Part shown: piece after piece, positions 17,861 through 25,578 of the stretch
How the letters are laid out: each line of letters starts with the position of its first letter
Numbering within the stretch: the stretch's first letter is position 1
Assembly (NCBI GenBank): GCA_949282945.1
Contig: CASDQQ010000122.1
Coordinates: forward strand, 1-38,650
Direction: 5' to 3'
DNA from: an uncultured Eubacteriales bacterium
GTDB lineage: Bacteria > Bacillota > Clostridia > UBA1212 > CASDQQ01
DNA: 38,650 nt
The notes under the pieces: generated by a model
Database searches by the model: none
What the model saw: the letters and a program-made list of their open reading frames with translations, nothing else
What the model was told of the DNA's origin: nothing
Made by a program: the position numbers and the translations under genes

Positions 17861-20503
17861 ATGGAAAAGACAGATTATTTTAAAATGACGGATCATAAAG
17901 GGCCAAGCGGTGTACCTCTGGGCGGAATAGGCGCAGGGTATTTTTCTATAGATCCGTCCGGTTATATAAACCGTATAAACGTAAATAATATACACAAAGA
18001 TTTTTTTCCTAAAAATCAGAAAGGATTTTTTGCGGCAGTATGGCAGGGAGGAGAAAGCCCCCGCGCGGCAAGAATACAGCTTGGCAAGGAAAAAAAGTTA
18101 GGTTTAGAAGGTTTTGATCATATTGAATACACGGGAATATTTCCCTTTTGCACATTAAAGGCTGAAAATGATACTCAGCTATTTGATTTTGACGTATCTT
18201 TAAAAGGTTATTCTTCTCTTATACCTCACAATATAAAGGATTCTTCTCTTCCCGCTGCATGGATAGACATATGCCTCTCAAACCGTACGGACCAAAATAT
18301 CGAGGTAGCGGCGGCTCTCTCCTGGGGAGACGTAATTTACAGGGGAATGAAAGATTTTAATGAACCTGTGTCAAACGCCAAATTCAGCGGCGACTCTCTT
18401 CCTTTTATCAAACCTGTAAATACCGCCGCAAAGCCTGTATATATAGACGCGGGGATGAATAGATACGCCGGTGTAAAGCAGTACGCCAAAGAAATATATT
18501 CTCCCGTAAAATGGACCTTTCAAAGTTATAACAGCGAATTTTTAATACTTGCTGAAGAAAGTGAAGACTGCGAAATTTCCATGATACCGGCCTATGGATT
18601 CGGCAGCGGATATTTCCCGCAGACATTTGAAAAAAGCGGATGTTTTGCAGATACTCCGTCAGATTATACAGTAGATCTCAGTTATGGAGGCGATCCCAAT
18701 AACGTATGCGCCGCTTCGGCAGTTTCTATCAAATCTTCTCTTGCCCCATTTGAAGAAAAAACCTTCCGCTTTATGCTTCTTTGGTTTATGCCCAAAACAA
18801 ATCCTGAGGAAATCCAAAAAGGTCCTGAAGGTTCTTTCTTTAAAAACTGCGATTACGGAAAATATTATCATAACTGGTTTGATAATTCCGAGTCTTTGGC
18901 CGCATATGTATCTGCCATAAGAGAGGAAGCTGTTTATAAAACTGAAGAATGGCAGGCTCCTATACTTATGAGTTCTCTTCCTCAATGGCTTAAATTTAAA
19001 GAGATAAACTCAGCGTATGCTCTTTATACCAACACTGTACTTACAGAGTCAGGTCTTTTTTCCACTCTCGAAGGTGAAATGGGAGGCTTGGGAGGAACTC
19101 AGGATCAAAAGCTTTCCTCACATCCCGTATATCAAAAATTCTTTACCGAACTTGATATCCAGGAAAATATGCAGTATTACAATACTATAGGAGACGATGG
19201 CGAGATACTTCACTTTGATCTTCATTACTATCATGGTATTTCAAGTTCTGATCCCGGTAAAAAAGAATCGGCCACTCCTCTCGGGTGTATGATAGACAAT
19301 GGAGGCTCATGGATAATACAGAATGCAAAAACCTACGATCAAACCGGTAACAAAAAACTTTTAGAGAGTATATATCCAGGGGTAAAAAGCTGTATGGATT
19401 TTATATACGGGAAGATTCCCGAAGAGGGCATGCATATCCCATGCTTTAGTACCACGTATGACGACGCGCAGCATCCTCCTGTTTTTATATATTCCGGAAC
19501 AATATATCTTGCCATACTTAAAGCCGCAATACATATTGCCGAGGCAATGGAAGACATCCAGACCGTCCGGAAATACAAAGCAGAATTTGAAAAAACTCTC
19601 ATTTCTTTAGAAAAACTTTTTGTAGAAAATCCTTCCGGCGAGGGCTTTTATTGCTTTGGTTCAGAAAAAGACGGCTCTGATCTCAGAACCAATATAATAT
19701 TTTCAGGCCATCTTGCCGGCCAGTTTATAAGCAGATACTGCGGGTTAGGAGATATACTTCCCTTTGAAAAATGTATATCTTCAATGAAAAAACTGCTTAC
19801 AACTTCAGTTCAGTCCGCAAAGGATTATTACGCCGCAAAAATATGGGATTTTGAAAAAAATCTGTCTCTTGATAATGCCGGTTCAAGATGCTGGCCTTTT
19901 TACCTTGAAAGCTATACGGCTATGGCCGCTATACAGCTTGGATATGTTGAGGACGGCTTAAAGATAATGGCGCATATACAAAAAGTCCACTATGACCTGG
20001 GATATACGTGGACGCAGAATCTCTGGAATCCCGCCGAAGTAACATATATGACAGTTCCGGTAACATGGTTTATAAACGATGTACTTACCGGAGCCGCTCT
20101 GGATGTAAACAGTCATACTCTTACATTAGGTCCCGTACTTCCGGAAAACAAAGAGGAGCATATTACGATTCCCCTTTACTATCCTGATTTTTGGGCTGTT
20201 TTAGACTTTTGTGAGGCTGACGGCACTTGCAGCTTTGAAATACTAAAAACATACGGCGATACCATTCACAGTATAAACAATATCCGTATACTTCCCTCCG
20301 GGCGCCCCTCGTCCGAAGCTGTAACGAAAACGCTTGAAAAGGATTTTATCATACAAGAAGGCAATATTCTCGATCTTGGCTTCTGCTGTGAAGAGTTTAA
20401 AAAGAGCAGAAAAATACCTTCTGTATTAAAGCCGGTTCCTCCATATTCTGAGAACCTCTCTTCCAAAACAGAGATAGACACCGGAGAGTCCCTTTATATT
20501 TAA
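17861..20503 (+). CDS. GH116-family glycoside hydrolase (beta-glucosidase/xylosidase type)
   Basis: 880 residues without a signal peptide. An N-terminal beta-sandwich (about 1-350) opens with GVPLGGIGAGYFS (17-29), a hallmark of GH116/GBA2-like proteins. An (alpha/alpha)6 catalytic domain follows (about 360-780). FSTLEGEMG (400-408) aligns with the nucleophile segment of the family, suggesting E404, and STTYDDAQ (530-537) with the acid/base segment, suggesting D534. Known members act on beta-glucosides, beta-xylosides or glucosylceramide; the substrate here is unknown. CGGAGG lies 9 bases before the ATG. Divergent GH78 suggests joint processing of rhamnose- and glucose-containing plant glycosides. 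The last 90 or so residues look like an accessory tail. Confidence 0.85.
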   Translation: MEKTDYFKMTDHKGPSGVPLGGIGAGYFSIDPSGYINRINVNNIHKDFFPKNQKGFFAAVWQGGESPRAARIQLGKEKKLGLEGFDHIEYTGIFPFCTLKAENDTQLFDFDVSLKGYSSLIPHNIKDSSLPAAWIDICLSNRTDQNIEVAAALSWGDVIYRGMKDFNEPVSNAKFSGDSLPFIKPVNTAAKPVYIDAGMNRYAGVKQYAKEIYSPVKWTFQSYNSEFLILAEESEDCEISMIPAYGFGSGYFPQTFEKSGCFADTPSDYTVDLSYGGDPNNVCAASAVSIKSSLAPFEEKTFRFMLLWFMPKTNPEEIQKGPEGSFFKNCDYGKYYHNWFDNSESLAAYVSAIREEAVYKTEEWQAPILMSSLPQWLKFKEINSAYALYTNTVLTESGLFSTLEGEMGGLGGTQDQKLSSHPVYQKFFTELDIQENMQYYNTIGDDGEILHFDLHYYHGISSSDPGKKESATPLGCMIDNGGSWIIQNAKTYDQTGNKKLLESIYPGVKSCMDFIYGKIPEEGMHIPCFSTTYDDAQHPPVFIYSGTIYLAILKAAIHIAEAMEDIQTVRKYKAEFEKTLISLEKLFVENPSGEGFYCFGSEKDGSDLRTNIIFSGHLAGQFISRYCGLGDILPFEKCISSMKKLLTTSVQSAKDYYAAKIWDFEKNLSLDNAGSRCWPFYLESYTAMAAIQLGYVEDGLKIMAHIQKVHYDLGYTWTQNLWNPAEVTYMTVPVTWFINDVLTGAALDVNSHTLTLGPVLPENKEEHITIPLYYPDFWAVLDFCEADGTCSFEILKTYGDTIHSINNIRILPSGRPSSEAVTKTLEKDFIIQEGNILDLGFCCEEFKKSRKIPSVLKPVPPYSENLSSKTEIDTGESLYI

Positions 20504-20517
20504 TAAATCAGTCTAAA

Positions 20518-20561
20518 AAAGCCTCTGACCTTCCCGTAAGCCGGGAATTATCAGAGGCTTT
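20518..20561. terminator. Bidirectional terminator between GH116 and the Gfo/Idh operon
   Basis: Perfect 11-base outer arms (20518-20528 and 20551-20561) enclose an inner 6-base stem (20531-20536 with 20542-20547). T-rich runs follow on both strands. It can stop the plus-strand GH116 transcript and the minus-strand LacI-led operon, which ends 32 bases away. Confidence 0.88.
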
Positions 20562-20592
20562 AATTTTTATATCACTTTACAATTTCAGATTT

Positions 20593-21642
20593 TTAAACGG
20601 AAATGCTCTTCCCTGTCTTTCCTGACTCAAAAATAGCGTCCATGACCCTGAGCACCGCAAGAATTTCTTCTGGCTTTACCACAAGCTCGGCTTTTCCATC
20701 TATAGCGTCAAAAACATTTTTGTAAAAATCTGACCAATGAGTATTTACTGTAGGAAGAGGTATTTCTTTCGTAGTCTCTATAGGTCTCGGAGCCATAGAT
20801 CTTGTAGGTCCGGCGGCGGTATACACGATTTTTTCCTCCCAGGCCATAGTAGAATCACCGTTTAAAGCCACCATCTTTCCGTTACAGTCCCAGTCGTTTA
20901 TGACTGCCGTTCCGTCGCTTGCTGATATATGCCATCTCGGATGAAGGATAAAGCAGTTCATAGAAACCTCTATCAGGGCGCTTATACCATTTTCAAAGCG
21001 TAAGATTGCTTTGAAATTATCGTCTACTTCGTCAGTAAAAATATAGAACAGATCGGCATAAACCTCTTTTACTGGAGATTTAATCATCCACATCATCTGG
21101 TCTATAAGATGGACTCCCCAGTCGTAAACCATTCCTCCTCCGTTTACAGCGGATCCTCTCCACCCATGAAGTACCTGCCTTGAACCCTGTACGCGGCTTT
21201 CTATCATATAGATATCGCCTATAGTTTTGTTATCGTAAATATTCTTCACGATATTAAAATCTCTGTCCCATCTTCTATTCTGATGAGTAGTCAATATTCT
21301 GCCGTTTTTAAGGGACGCTTCAATTATTTCTTCATAGTCGGCGGCGCTCATTGTAGCAGGCTTTTCTGTAACCACGTTTTTCCCCGCGTTTAAAGCTTTT
21401 ATAGCTATAGGCTTATGGGAATCGTTTGGAGTAGCTATCGTCACAAGCTCTATTTCATCGTCGGCAAGTATTTCTCCTATTGAAGAATATGTATAAAGAC
21501 CTTCCTTCATGGCGGCTTCAAGCCTCTCCTGCCGTATATCGTAAACCCCCTTGACCTGCAATATATCAGAAAGTTCGTTTTTTATAGAGGAGCAGTGCCA
21601 GCTTCCCATTCCTCCGTACCCTATTACAGCCATTTTTCTCAT
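20593..21642 (-). CDS. Gfo/Idh/MocA family oxidoreductase (copy A, last gene of the operon)
   Basis: 349 residues. An N-terminal Rossmann fold has GYGGMG (8-13). EKP (93-95) carries the lysine usually counted as catalytic. The C-terminal alpha/beta domain contains VYDWGVHLIDQ (172-182), where H178 and D181 match the usual active-site pair. The family oxidises or reduces sugars and inositols with NAD(P); some members oxidise C3 of intact glycosides. GAGGTG lies 7 bases before the ATG. It is the last gene of the LacI-led operon and is only a distant relative of the other Gfo/Idh copy, so the two probably catalyse different steps. Substrate unknown. Confidence 0.9.
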   Translation of the reverse strand: MRKMAVIGYGGMGSWHCSSIKNELSDILQVKGVYDIRQERLEAAMKEGLYTYSSIGEILADDEIELVTIATPNDSHKPIAIKALNAGKNVVTEKPATMSAADYEEIIEASLKNGRILTTHQNRRWDRDFNIVKNIYDNKTIGDIYMIESRVQGSRQVLHGWRGSAVNGGGMVYDWGVHLIDQMMWMIKSPVKEVYADLFYIFTDEVDDNFKAILRFENGISALIEVSMNCFILHPRWHISASDGTAVINDWDCNGKMVALNGDSTMAWEEKIVYTAAGPTRSMAPRPIETTKEIPLPTVNTHWSDFYKNVFDAIDGKAELVVKPEEILAVLRVMDAIFESGKTGKSISV

Positions 21643-21677
21643 TTTACAACACCTCTTACTCAGCTTATATTACTCTA

Positions 21678-22598
21678 TTATATCAGCGGTCTTAAATTAT
21701 CAAGGGCGATCTCAAGACCTTTTTGTACTTTTTCAAGAGAGCCTTCATACTTCGGATCTTCATGTTCAATACTGATGACTCCGTCATACCCCGCGTCCTT
21801 TAAAGCGTCTATCCACGCCTTAAAATCTATATCCCCAAGACCCGGCATGGTAGGTACCCAATAACTTTCTCCGGGACGGTCGAAAAGCTGTTTATTGAAT
21901 ACGCCAACTTCTGAAAGAACTTTTTCTTTGACTAACACATCCTTCGCGTGAACATGGAAAATCCTGTCTTTGAACTCTTTTATAGGAGTTATATAGTCCA
22001 TAAGCATAAAGCGGAGGTGCGAAGGGTCGTAATTAAGGCCAAAATTTTTATTTGGCACTCTGCTGAACATCTCTCTCCACAGTTCGGGCGAAAACGAAAT
22101 AGTGCCCGGGAGTCCTGCCACCTGCCAACCGGTCATAGGACAGTTTTCGATCATAACCCTTATATTTTTCTTTTCCGCATAGTTTACGATATCGCTGAAT
22201 ATCTTTTCAAAAAGGATAAAATTATCCTGTAGAGAAATGGTATGATCTCTTCCAACAAAAGTTCCTATGGTATCCACATGAAGCATCTCAGCCGCGTCTA
22301 TGACTTTGTATACATGATTGTTTACAGTTTCTCTTAATTTCAGGTCGGCGGCAAGATTATTATCATAGTATGCCAGCGACGATATAGTAAGTCCCATTTC
22401 TTTTAAATAAGCGTTTATTTCGTCGGCTTTCTCCTGTGTAAGAGCAGCAACGTCAATATCCGTAGCGGAATAATCTCTGTCATTAAGTTTAGGCCAACAT
22501 GAAATTTCTATAGATTTCATACCGTGGTCCGCGGCCCATTGCGCTTTTTCTTTTAGGGGTATATTCCCCATACATCCAGTTAAAAATCCCAAATGCAT
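21678..22598 (-). CDS. Xylose isomerase-like TIM-barrel sugar isomerase/epimerase
   Basis: 306 residues, the size of AP endonuclease 2 / sugar phosphate isomerase (IolE, DgpB-like) proteins. A single TIM barrel carries the expected metal ligands: E151 (VMIENCPM), D191 and H194 (LNYDPSHL), H217 (FHVHAKD) and E278 (ISIEHED). It probably isomerises, epimerises or eliminates on a keto-sugar or keto-glycoside made by a neighbouring Gfo/Idh enzyme. AAAGGAG lies upstream of the ATG. The gaps are 35 bases to the downstream Gfo/Idh gene and 33 to the upstream ThuA-like gene. The exact reaction cannot be read from sequence. Confidence 0.88.
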   Translation of the reverse strand: MHLGFLTGCMGNIPLKEKAQWAADHGMKSIEISCWPKLNDRDYSATDIDVAALTQEKADEINAYLKEMGLTISSLAYYDNNLAADLKLRETVNNHVYKVIDAAEMLHVDTIGTFVGRDHTISLQDNFILFEKIFSDIVNYAEKKNIRVMIENCPMTGWQVAGLPGTISFSPELWREMFSRVPNKNFGLNYDPSHLRFMLMDYITPIKEFKDRIFHVHAKDVLVKEKVLSEVGVFNKQLFDRPGESYWVPTMPGLGDIDFKAWIDALKDAGYDGVISIEHEDPKYEGSLEKVQKGLEIALDNLRPLI

Positions 22599-22631
22599 AT
22601 AATCACTCTCCTTTTGTTTTTAATGTATTTT

Positions 22632-23345
22632 TTAATCTTTCCCTGCTTCTGCAGGTTTAGAATTAGGGCAGCCTATCTGCTCTCTGCGTACCATCGGAGC
22701 AGCCCATTTCACAGCGTTTTTCAATATCCTGACAATATTTTTATCATAATATGTCGGAAACTGCTCATGACCAGGCTGAAAATAAAATATCTTCCCATAT
22801 CCTCTTGTAAAGGTACAGCCTGAGCGGAAAAGCTCTCCTCCTGCAAACCACCCCATAAAAACGATATCGTCAGGTTTAGGTATATCAAAATACTCTCCGT
22901 ACATTTCTTCCCTTGGCAGCTCAAAATGTTCAGGAAGACCCTGGGCAATAGGATGAGAAGGCGCGGTCACCCATAATCTCTCCCGGTCGTCATCTCTCCA
23001 TTTCAGAGTACATGACGTTCCCAATATCCTTGTGAACGGTTTTGAAAGGTGCGCCGAATGAAGAGCTATAAACCCCATTCCCTTTAAAACTGCTCTATGT
23101 ACCATATCCACTACACAGTCCGGTACCTGTCCGTGGGCGCAGTGTCCCCACCACAGCATTACGTCGGTCTTATCGAGCAAATCTTCTGTAACCACCTTTT
23201 CTACATCTTCTAAAGTAGTTACCGTAATATTATTTCCGTCAAAATCCAAAGCCTGTTTTAAAGCTCCGTGTATTCCCTCCGGATAAATCTGCTTCATCCA
23301 CTCTTCTTTATCATGGACGCCTTCGTTGTATATTAAAATATTCAT
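22632..23345 (-). CDS. ThuA-like protein (class I amidotransferase-like fold)
   Basis: 237 residues. The body matches the ThuA/trehalose-utilisation family: LIYNEGVHDKE near the N-terminus, DVMLWWGHCAHGQVPD (81-96), GFIALHSAHLSKPFTRILG and the late GRGYGKIFYFQPGHEQFPTYY (written here as TRGYGKIFYFQPGHE in the protein). The fold is a class I glutamine-amidotransferase type without the nucleophile Cys triad. Members often sit beside Gfo/Idh dehydrogenases in sugar catabolism, and some are linked to keto-disaccharide metabolism. The biochemical role is not settled. AGAGG precedes the ATG. It lies 20 bases after the upstream Gfo/Idh gene in the same operon. Confidence 0.85.
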   Translation of the reverse strand: MNILIYNEGVHDKEEWMKQIYPEGIHGALKQALDFDGNNITVTTLEDVEKVVTEDLLDKTDVMLWWGHCAHGQVPDCVVDMVHRAVLKGMGFIALHSAHLSKPFTRILGTSCTLKWRDDDRERLWVTAPSHPIAQGLPEHFELPREEMYGEYFDIPKPDDIVFMGWFAGGELFRSGCTFTRGYGKIFYFQPGHEQFPTYYDKNIVRILKNAVKWAAPMVRREQIGCPNSKPAEAGKD

Positions 23346-23365
23346 ATTCCAGTTCCTCTTTCAGA

Positions 23366-24448
23366 TCAGTTAAAATACACCGGTTTTCCTGTTTTAGAAG
23401 ATTCATATATAGCTTCAAGAATTTCTGTAACGACGCATGCCTGCTCAGGTTTTACGCATACTTCTCCACCGTTCAAAATAGCGTTATAGAAAATACTAGC
23501 CTCTATTTCCTCCGGCTTTCCTCCTGTGGAACCTTCAAAGAAAGCCACTCCCCCTCCGTTAAGATCAGGTTTTTCAATGTACTGTCTGTTATGCTTTACA
23601 CCGTTTATACGTATTCCGTCTTTCATATCTATACCTGCTTTAGTTCCACAAAGAGTGGTCTGGGCTTCTACTCCGTCTAAAATATTCAGGGCCCAACTGC
23701 TTTCAAGAGAAATTACCGCTCCGTTTTCCATAACTATAAATCCGAAAGCCGAATCCTCCACGGTAAAATCCGCAGGATCCCAGTCTCCCCACGCGTTTCC
23801 TGTATCCTTCTGTTCATTTAGCTTTTTAAAGGTCTTTCCCACGACCATTTTAGGCTTATAGTTATTCATCATCCAGAGCGTCAGGTCCAAAGCGTGAGTT
23901 CCGATATCAATAAGCGGTCCTCCGCCCTGCTCATATTCATTTAAAAATACTCCCCATGTGGGAACGGCCCTTCTTCTTAGTGCGTGGGCTTTCGCAAAAT
24001 AAATATCTCCCAACTCTTCTGATTCGCAGACGCTCTTCATATAAAGAGAATCGTTTCTATATCTGTTCTGATATCCTATGGTAAGGATCTTTCCGGTCTC
24101 CTTCGCGGCTTTGACCATAGCTCTGGCTTCCTCGGCAGTCTTTGCCATAGGTTTTTCGCATAAAACATTCTTTCCTGCATGCAGAGCATCTATAGTTATA
24201 AAGCTGTGAGACCTGTTTGGAGTACATACGTGAACGGCTTCTATTGTTTCATCCTTTAAAAGCTCCTTATAGTCCACGTAAACTTTGGCATCCTCAGTAC
24301 CGTAATCGGCTCTGGCCTTTTCGGCCCTCTCCTTGATAATGTCACAGAAAGCCACTATCTCAACTTCCTTGATACTTCTCAAAGACGGCATGTGTTTTCC
24401 GTTGGCGATACCGCCGCATCCGATTATTCCTACTCTTATCTTTCTCAT
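23366..24448 (-). CDS. Gfo/Idh/MocA family oxidoreductase (copy B, first enzyme gene of the operon)
   Basis: 360 residues. The Rossmann motif is GCGGIA (10-15), and EKP (98-100) gives the conserved lysine. PLIDIGTHALDLTLWMM (178-194) holds D181, H185 and D188, the usual active-site trio. QNRYRNDSLYMK after residue 126 is typical of the sugar-dehydrogenase branch. It is more canonical than copy A and might oxidise the sugar first. AGGAGG lies 9 bases before the ATG. It starts 13 bases after the LacI-type regulator gene, so the regulator and enzymes share one transcript. Whether the substrate is free rhamnose or glucose, a uronate or an intact glycoside is not known. Confidence 0.92.
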   Translation of the reverse strand: MRKIRVGIIGCGGIANGKHMPSLRSIKEVEIVAFCDIIKERAEKARADYGTEDAKVYVDYKELLKDETIEAVHVCTPNRSHSFITIDALHAGKNVLCEKPMAKTAEEARAMVKAAKETGKILTIGYQNRYRNDSLYMKSVCESEELGDIYFAKAHALRRRAVPTWGVFLNEYEQGGGPLIDIGTHALDLTLWMMNNYKPKMVVGKTFKKLNEQKDTGNAWGDWDPADFTVEDSAFGFIVMENGAVISLESSWALNILDGVEAQTTLCGTKAGIDMKDGIRINGVKHNRQYIEKPDLNGGGVAFFEGSTGGKPEEIEASIFYNAILNGGEVCVKPEQACVVTEILEAIYESSKTGKPVYFN

Positions 24449-24461
24449 AATAAATTTCCTC

Positions 24462-25451
24462 CTATTTTCTTACTGAATCTCTTATTACAAGCTTGTGTTC
24501 AAGCATTATAAGCCTTGTTTTAGCCTTTAGGGACTTCATTCTCTCAAAAAGCAGCTCCACCGCCTTTTTCCCCATTTCTTCCCGAGGTTGCGACACTGAA
24601 GAGAGCGATGGGATATACATGTCCGCTATCCGCGTATTGTCAAACCCTATTATAGAAATATCCTTTCCTATTACCATTTTATTTCTAACAAATTCTCTCA
24701 TCGCGCCTATGGCTACCGCGTCGCTCACTGTTAAAAGTCCATCCGGAATATCCTTCATTTTTAAAAATTTAGCAGCTGCCTCCGCTCCGCTAGAAAACCC
24801 GTATTCCCCTCTTATTATATAATTTTTGTTAAACCGTATTCCGTTTTCTTCCAAAGCTCTCCTATAACCGAGTTCCCTTGAATATGTAGTTCCGTAAACT
24901 TCCATTCCGGAGGCCATGGCTATCTTTCTATGCCCCCTGGATACAAGATAGTTTACAGCGTCAAAAGCCGCTTTTTCGTTATCGATGGTAACCCCGGAAA
25001 CATCCGCGTCAATATATTCGCAGCACTGGACCAAGGGAAACCTCCTGCTCAGCTTTTCAAACTCCTCCCTGCTTTGTGTAGTGGAAAAAAAAATTGCTCC
25101 GTCTACATAGTGCGTCTCTAACATTGAAAGAAGATGAAGTTCATTATATTTATTATTGTTTGTGGTACAGGTCAAAACGGTATAACCGCGCTGCTGACAT
25201 TCTGAGTTTATAGACGATATCATTTTCTGGTACATTGGATTGGAAATGGACGGCAAAAGCACCAATATCTTTCCTGACCTTGCCATTCTGAGTGAACGTC
25301 CTATGGAGTTGGGCACATACCCATATTCCATTACTACTTTTTCAATACGTGCGCAGGTTTCCGGGTGCAGTAATTCTTTATTATTAAAATACCGCGACAC
25401 CGACGCTATGGAAACATTTGCTTTTTCCGCAATATCCTTAATTGTCACCAT
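24462..25451 (-). CDS. LacI-family transcriptional regulator
   Basis: 329 residues. The N-terminal helix-turn-helix (TIKDIAEKANVSIASVSRYFNNK, about 3-25) and hinge are canonical, followed by a periplasmic-binding-protein-like sensor domain (about 58-329). The start is ATG 25451: AGAGG lies 9 bases upstream; the frame can only be extended two codons to a TTG. It heads the operon of two Gfo/Idh dehydrogenases, a ThuA-like protein and a TIM-barrel isomerase, and probably responds to the pathway's sugar. A 16-bp palindrome centred on CG overlaps the transcription start, fitting autorepression. The ligand cannot be inferred. Confidence 0.93.
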   Translation of the reverse strand: MVTIKDIAEKANVSIASVSRYFNNKELLHPETCARIEKVVMEYGYVPNSIGRSLRMARSGKILVLLPSISNPMYQKMISSINSECQQRGYTVLTCTTNNNKYNELHLLSMLETHYVDGAIFFSTTQSREEFEKLSRRFPLVQCCEYIDADVSGVTIDNEKAAFDAVNYLVSRGHRKIAMASGMEVYGTTYSRELGYRRALEENGIRFNKNYIIRGEYGFSSGAEAAAKFLKMKDIPDGLLTVSDAVAIGAMREFVRNKMVIGKDISIIGFDNTRIADMYIPSLSSVSQPREEMGKKAVELLFERMKSLKAKTRLIMLEHKLVIRDSVRK

Positions 25452-25466
25452 ATCCAAAAGCCTCTT

Positions 25467-25482
25467 TTGAAATCGTTTTCAA
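25467..25482 (-). promoter_or_regulatory. LacI/cre-type operator
   Basis: TTGAAATCGTTTTCAA is an inverted repeat with a central CG; only one symmetric pair (positions 7 and 10) is mismatched. It also fits the cre consensus WTGNAANCGNWWNCAW. It sits immediately downstream of the predicted transcription start and upstream of the ribosome site of the LacI gene, where bound protein would block transcription. Autorepressor and CcpA are both possible binders. Confidence 0.75.
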
Positions 25483-25490
25483 CATACTCA

Positions 25491-25519
25491 ATTTTAAAAC
25501 CGGCAAAAATGTAAGTCAA
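25491..25519 (-). promoter_or_regulatory. SigmaA-type promoter of the LacI-Gfo/Idh operon
   Basis: Minus-strand TTGACT (25519-25514) and TAAAAT (25496-25491) are separated by 17 bases. The predicted start site is near 25484, directly at the edge of the palindromic operator. Confidence 0.75.
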
Positions 25520-25578
25520 TAAATACTTTTTATTTTCATAAATTTTCATTTCTGCCAGTTCGTAATATATACTGAATA

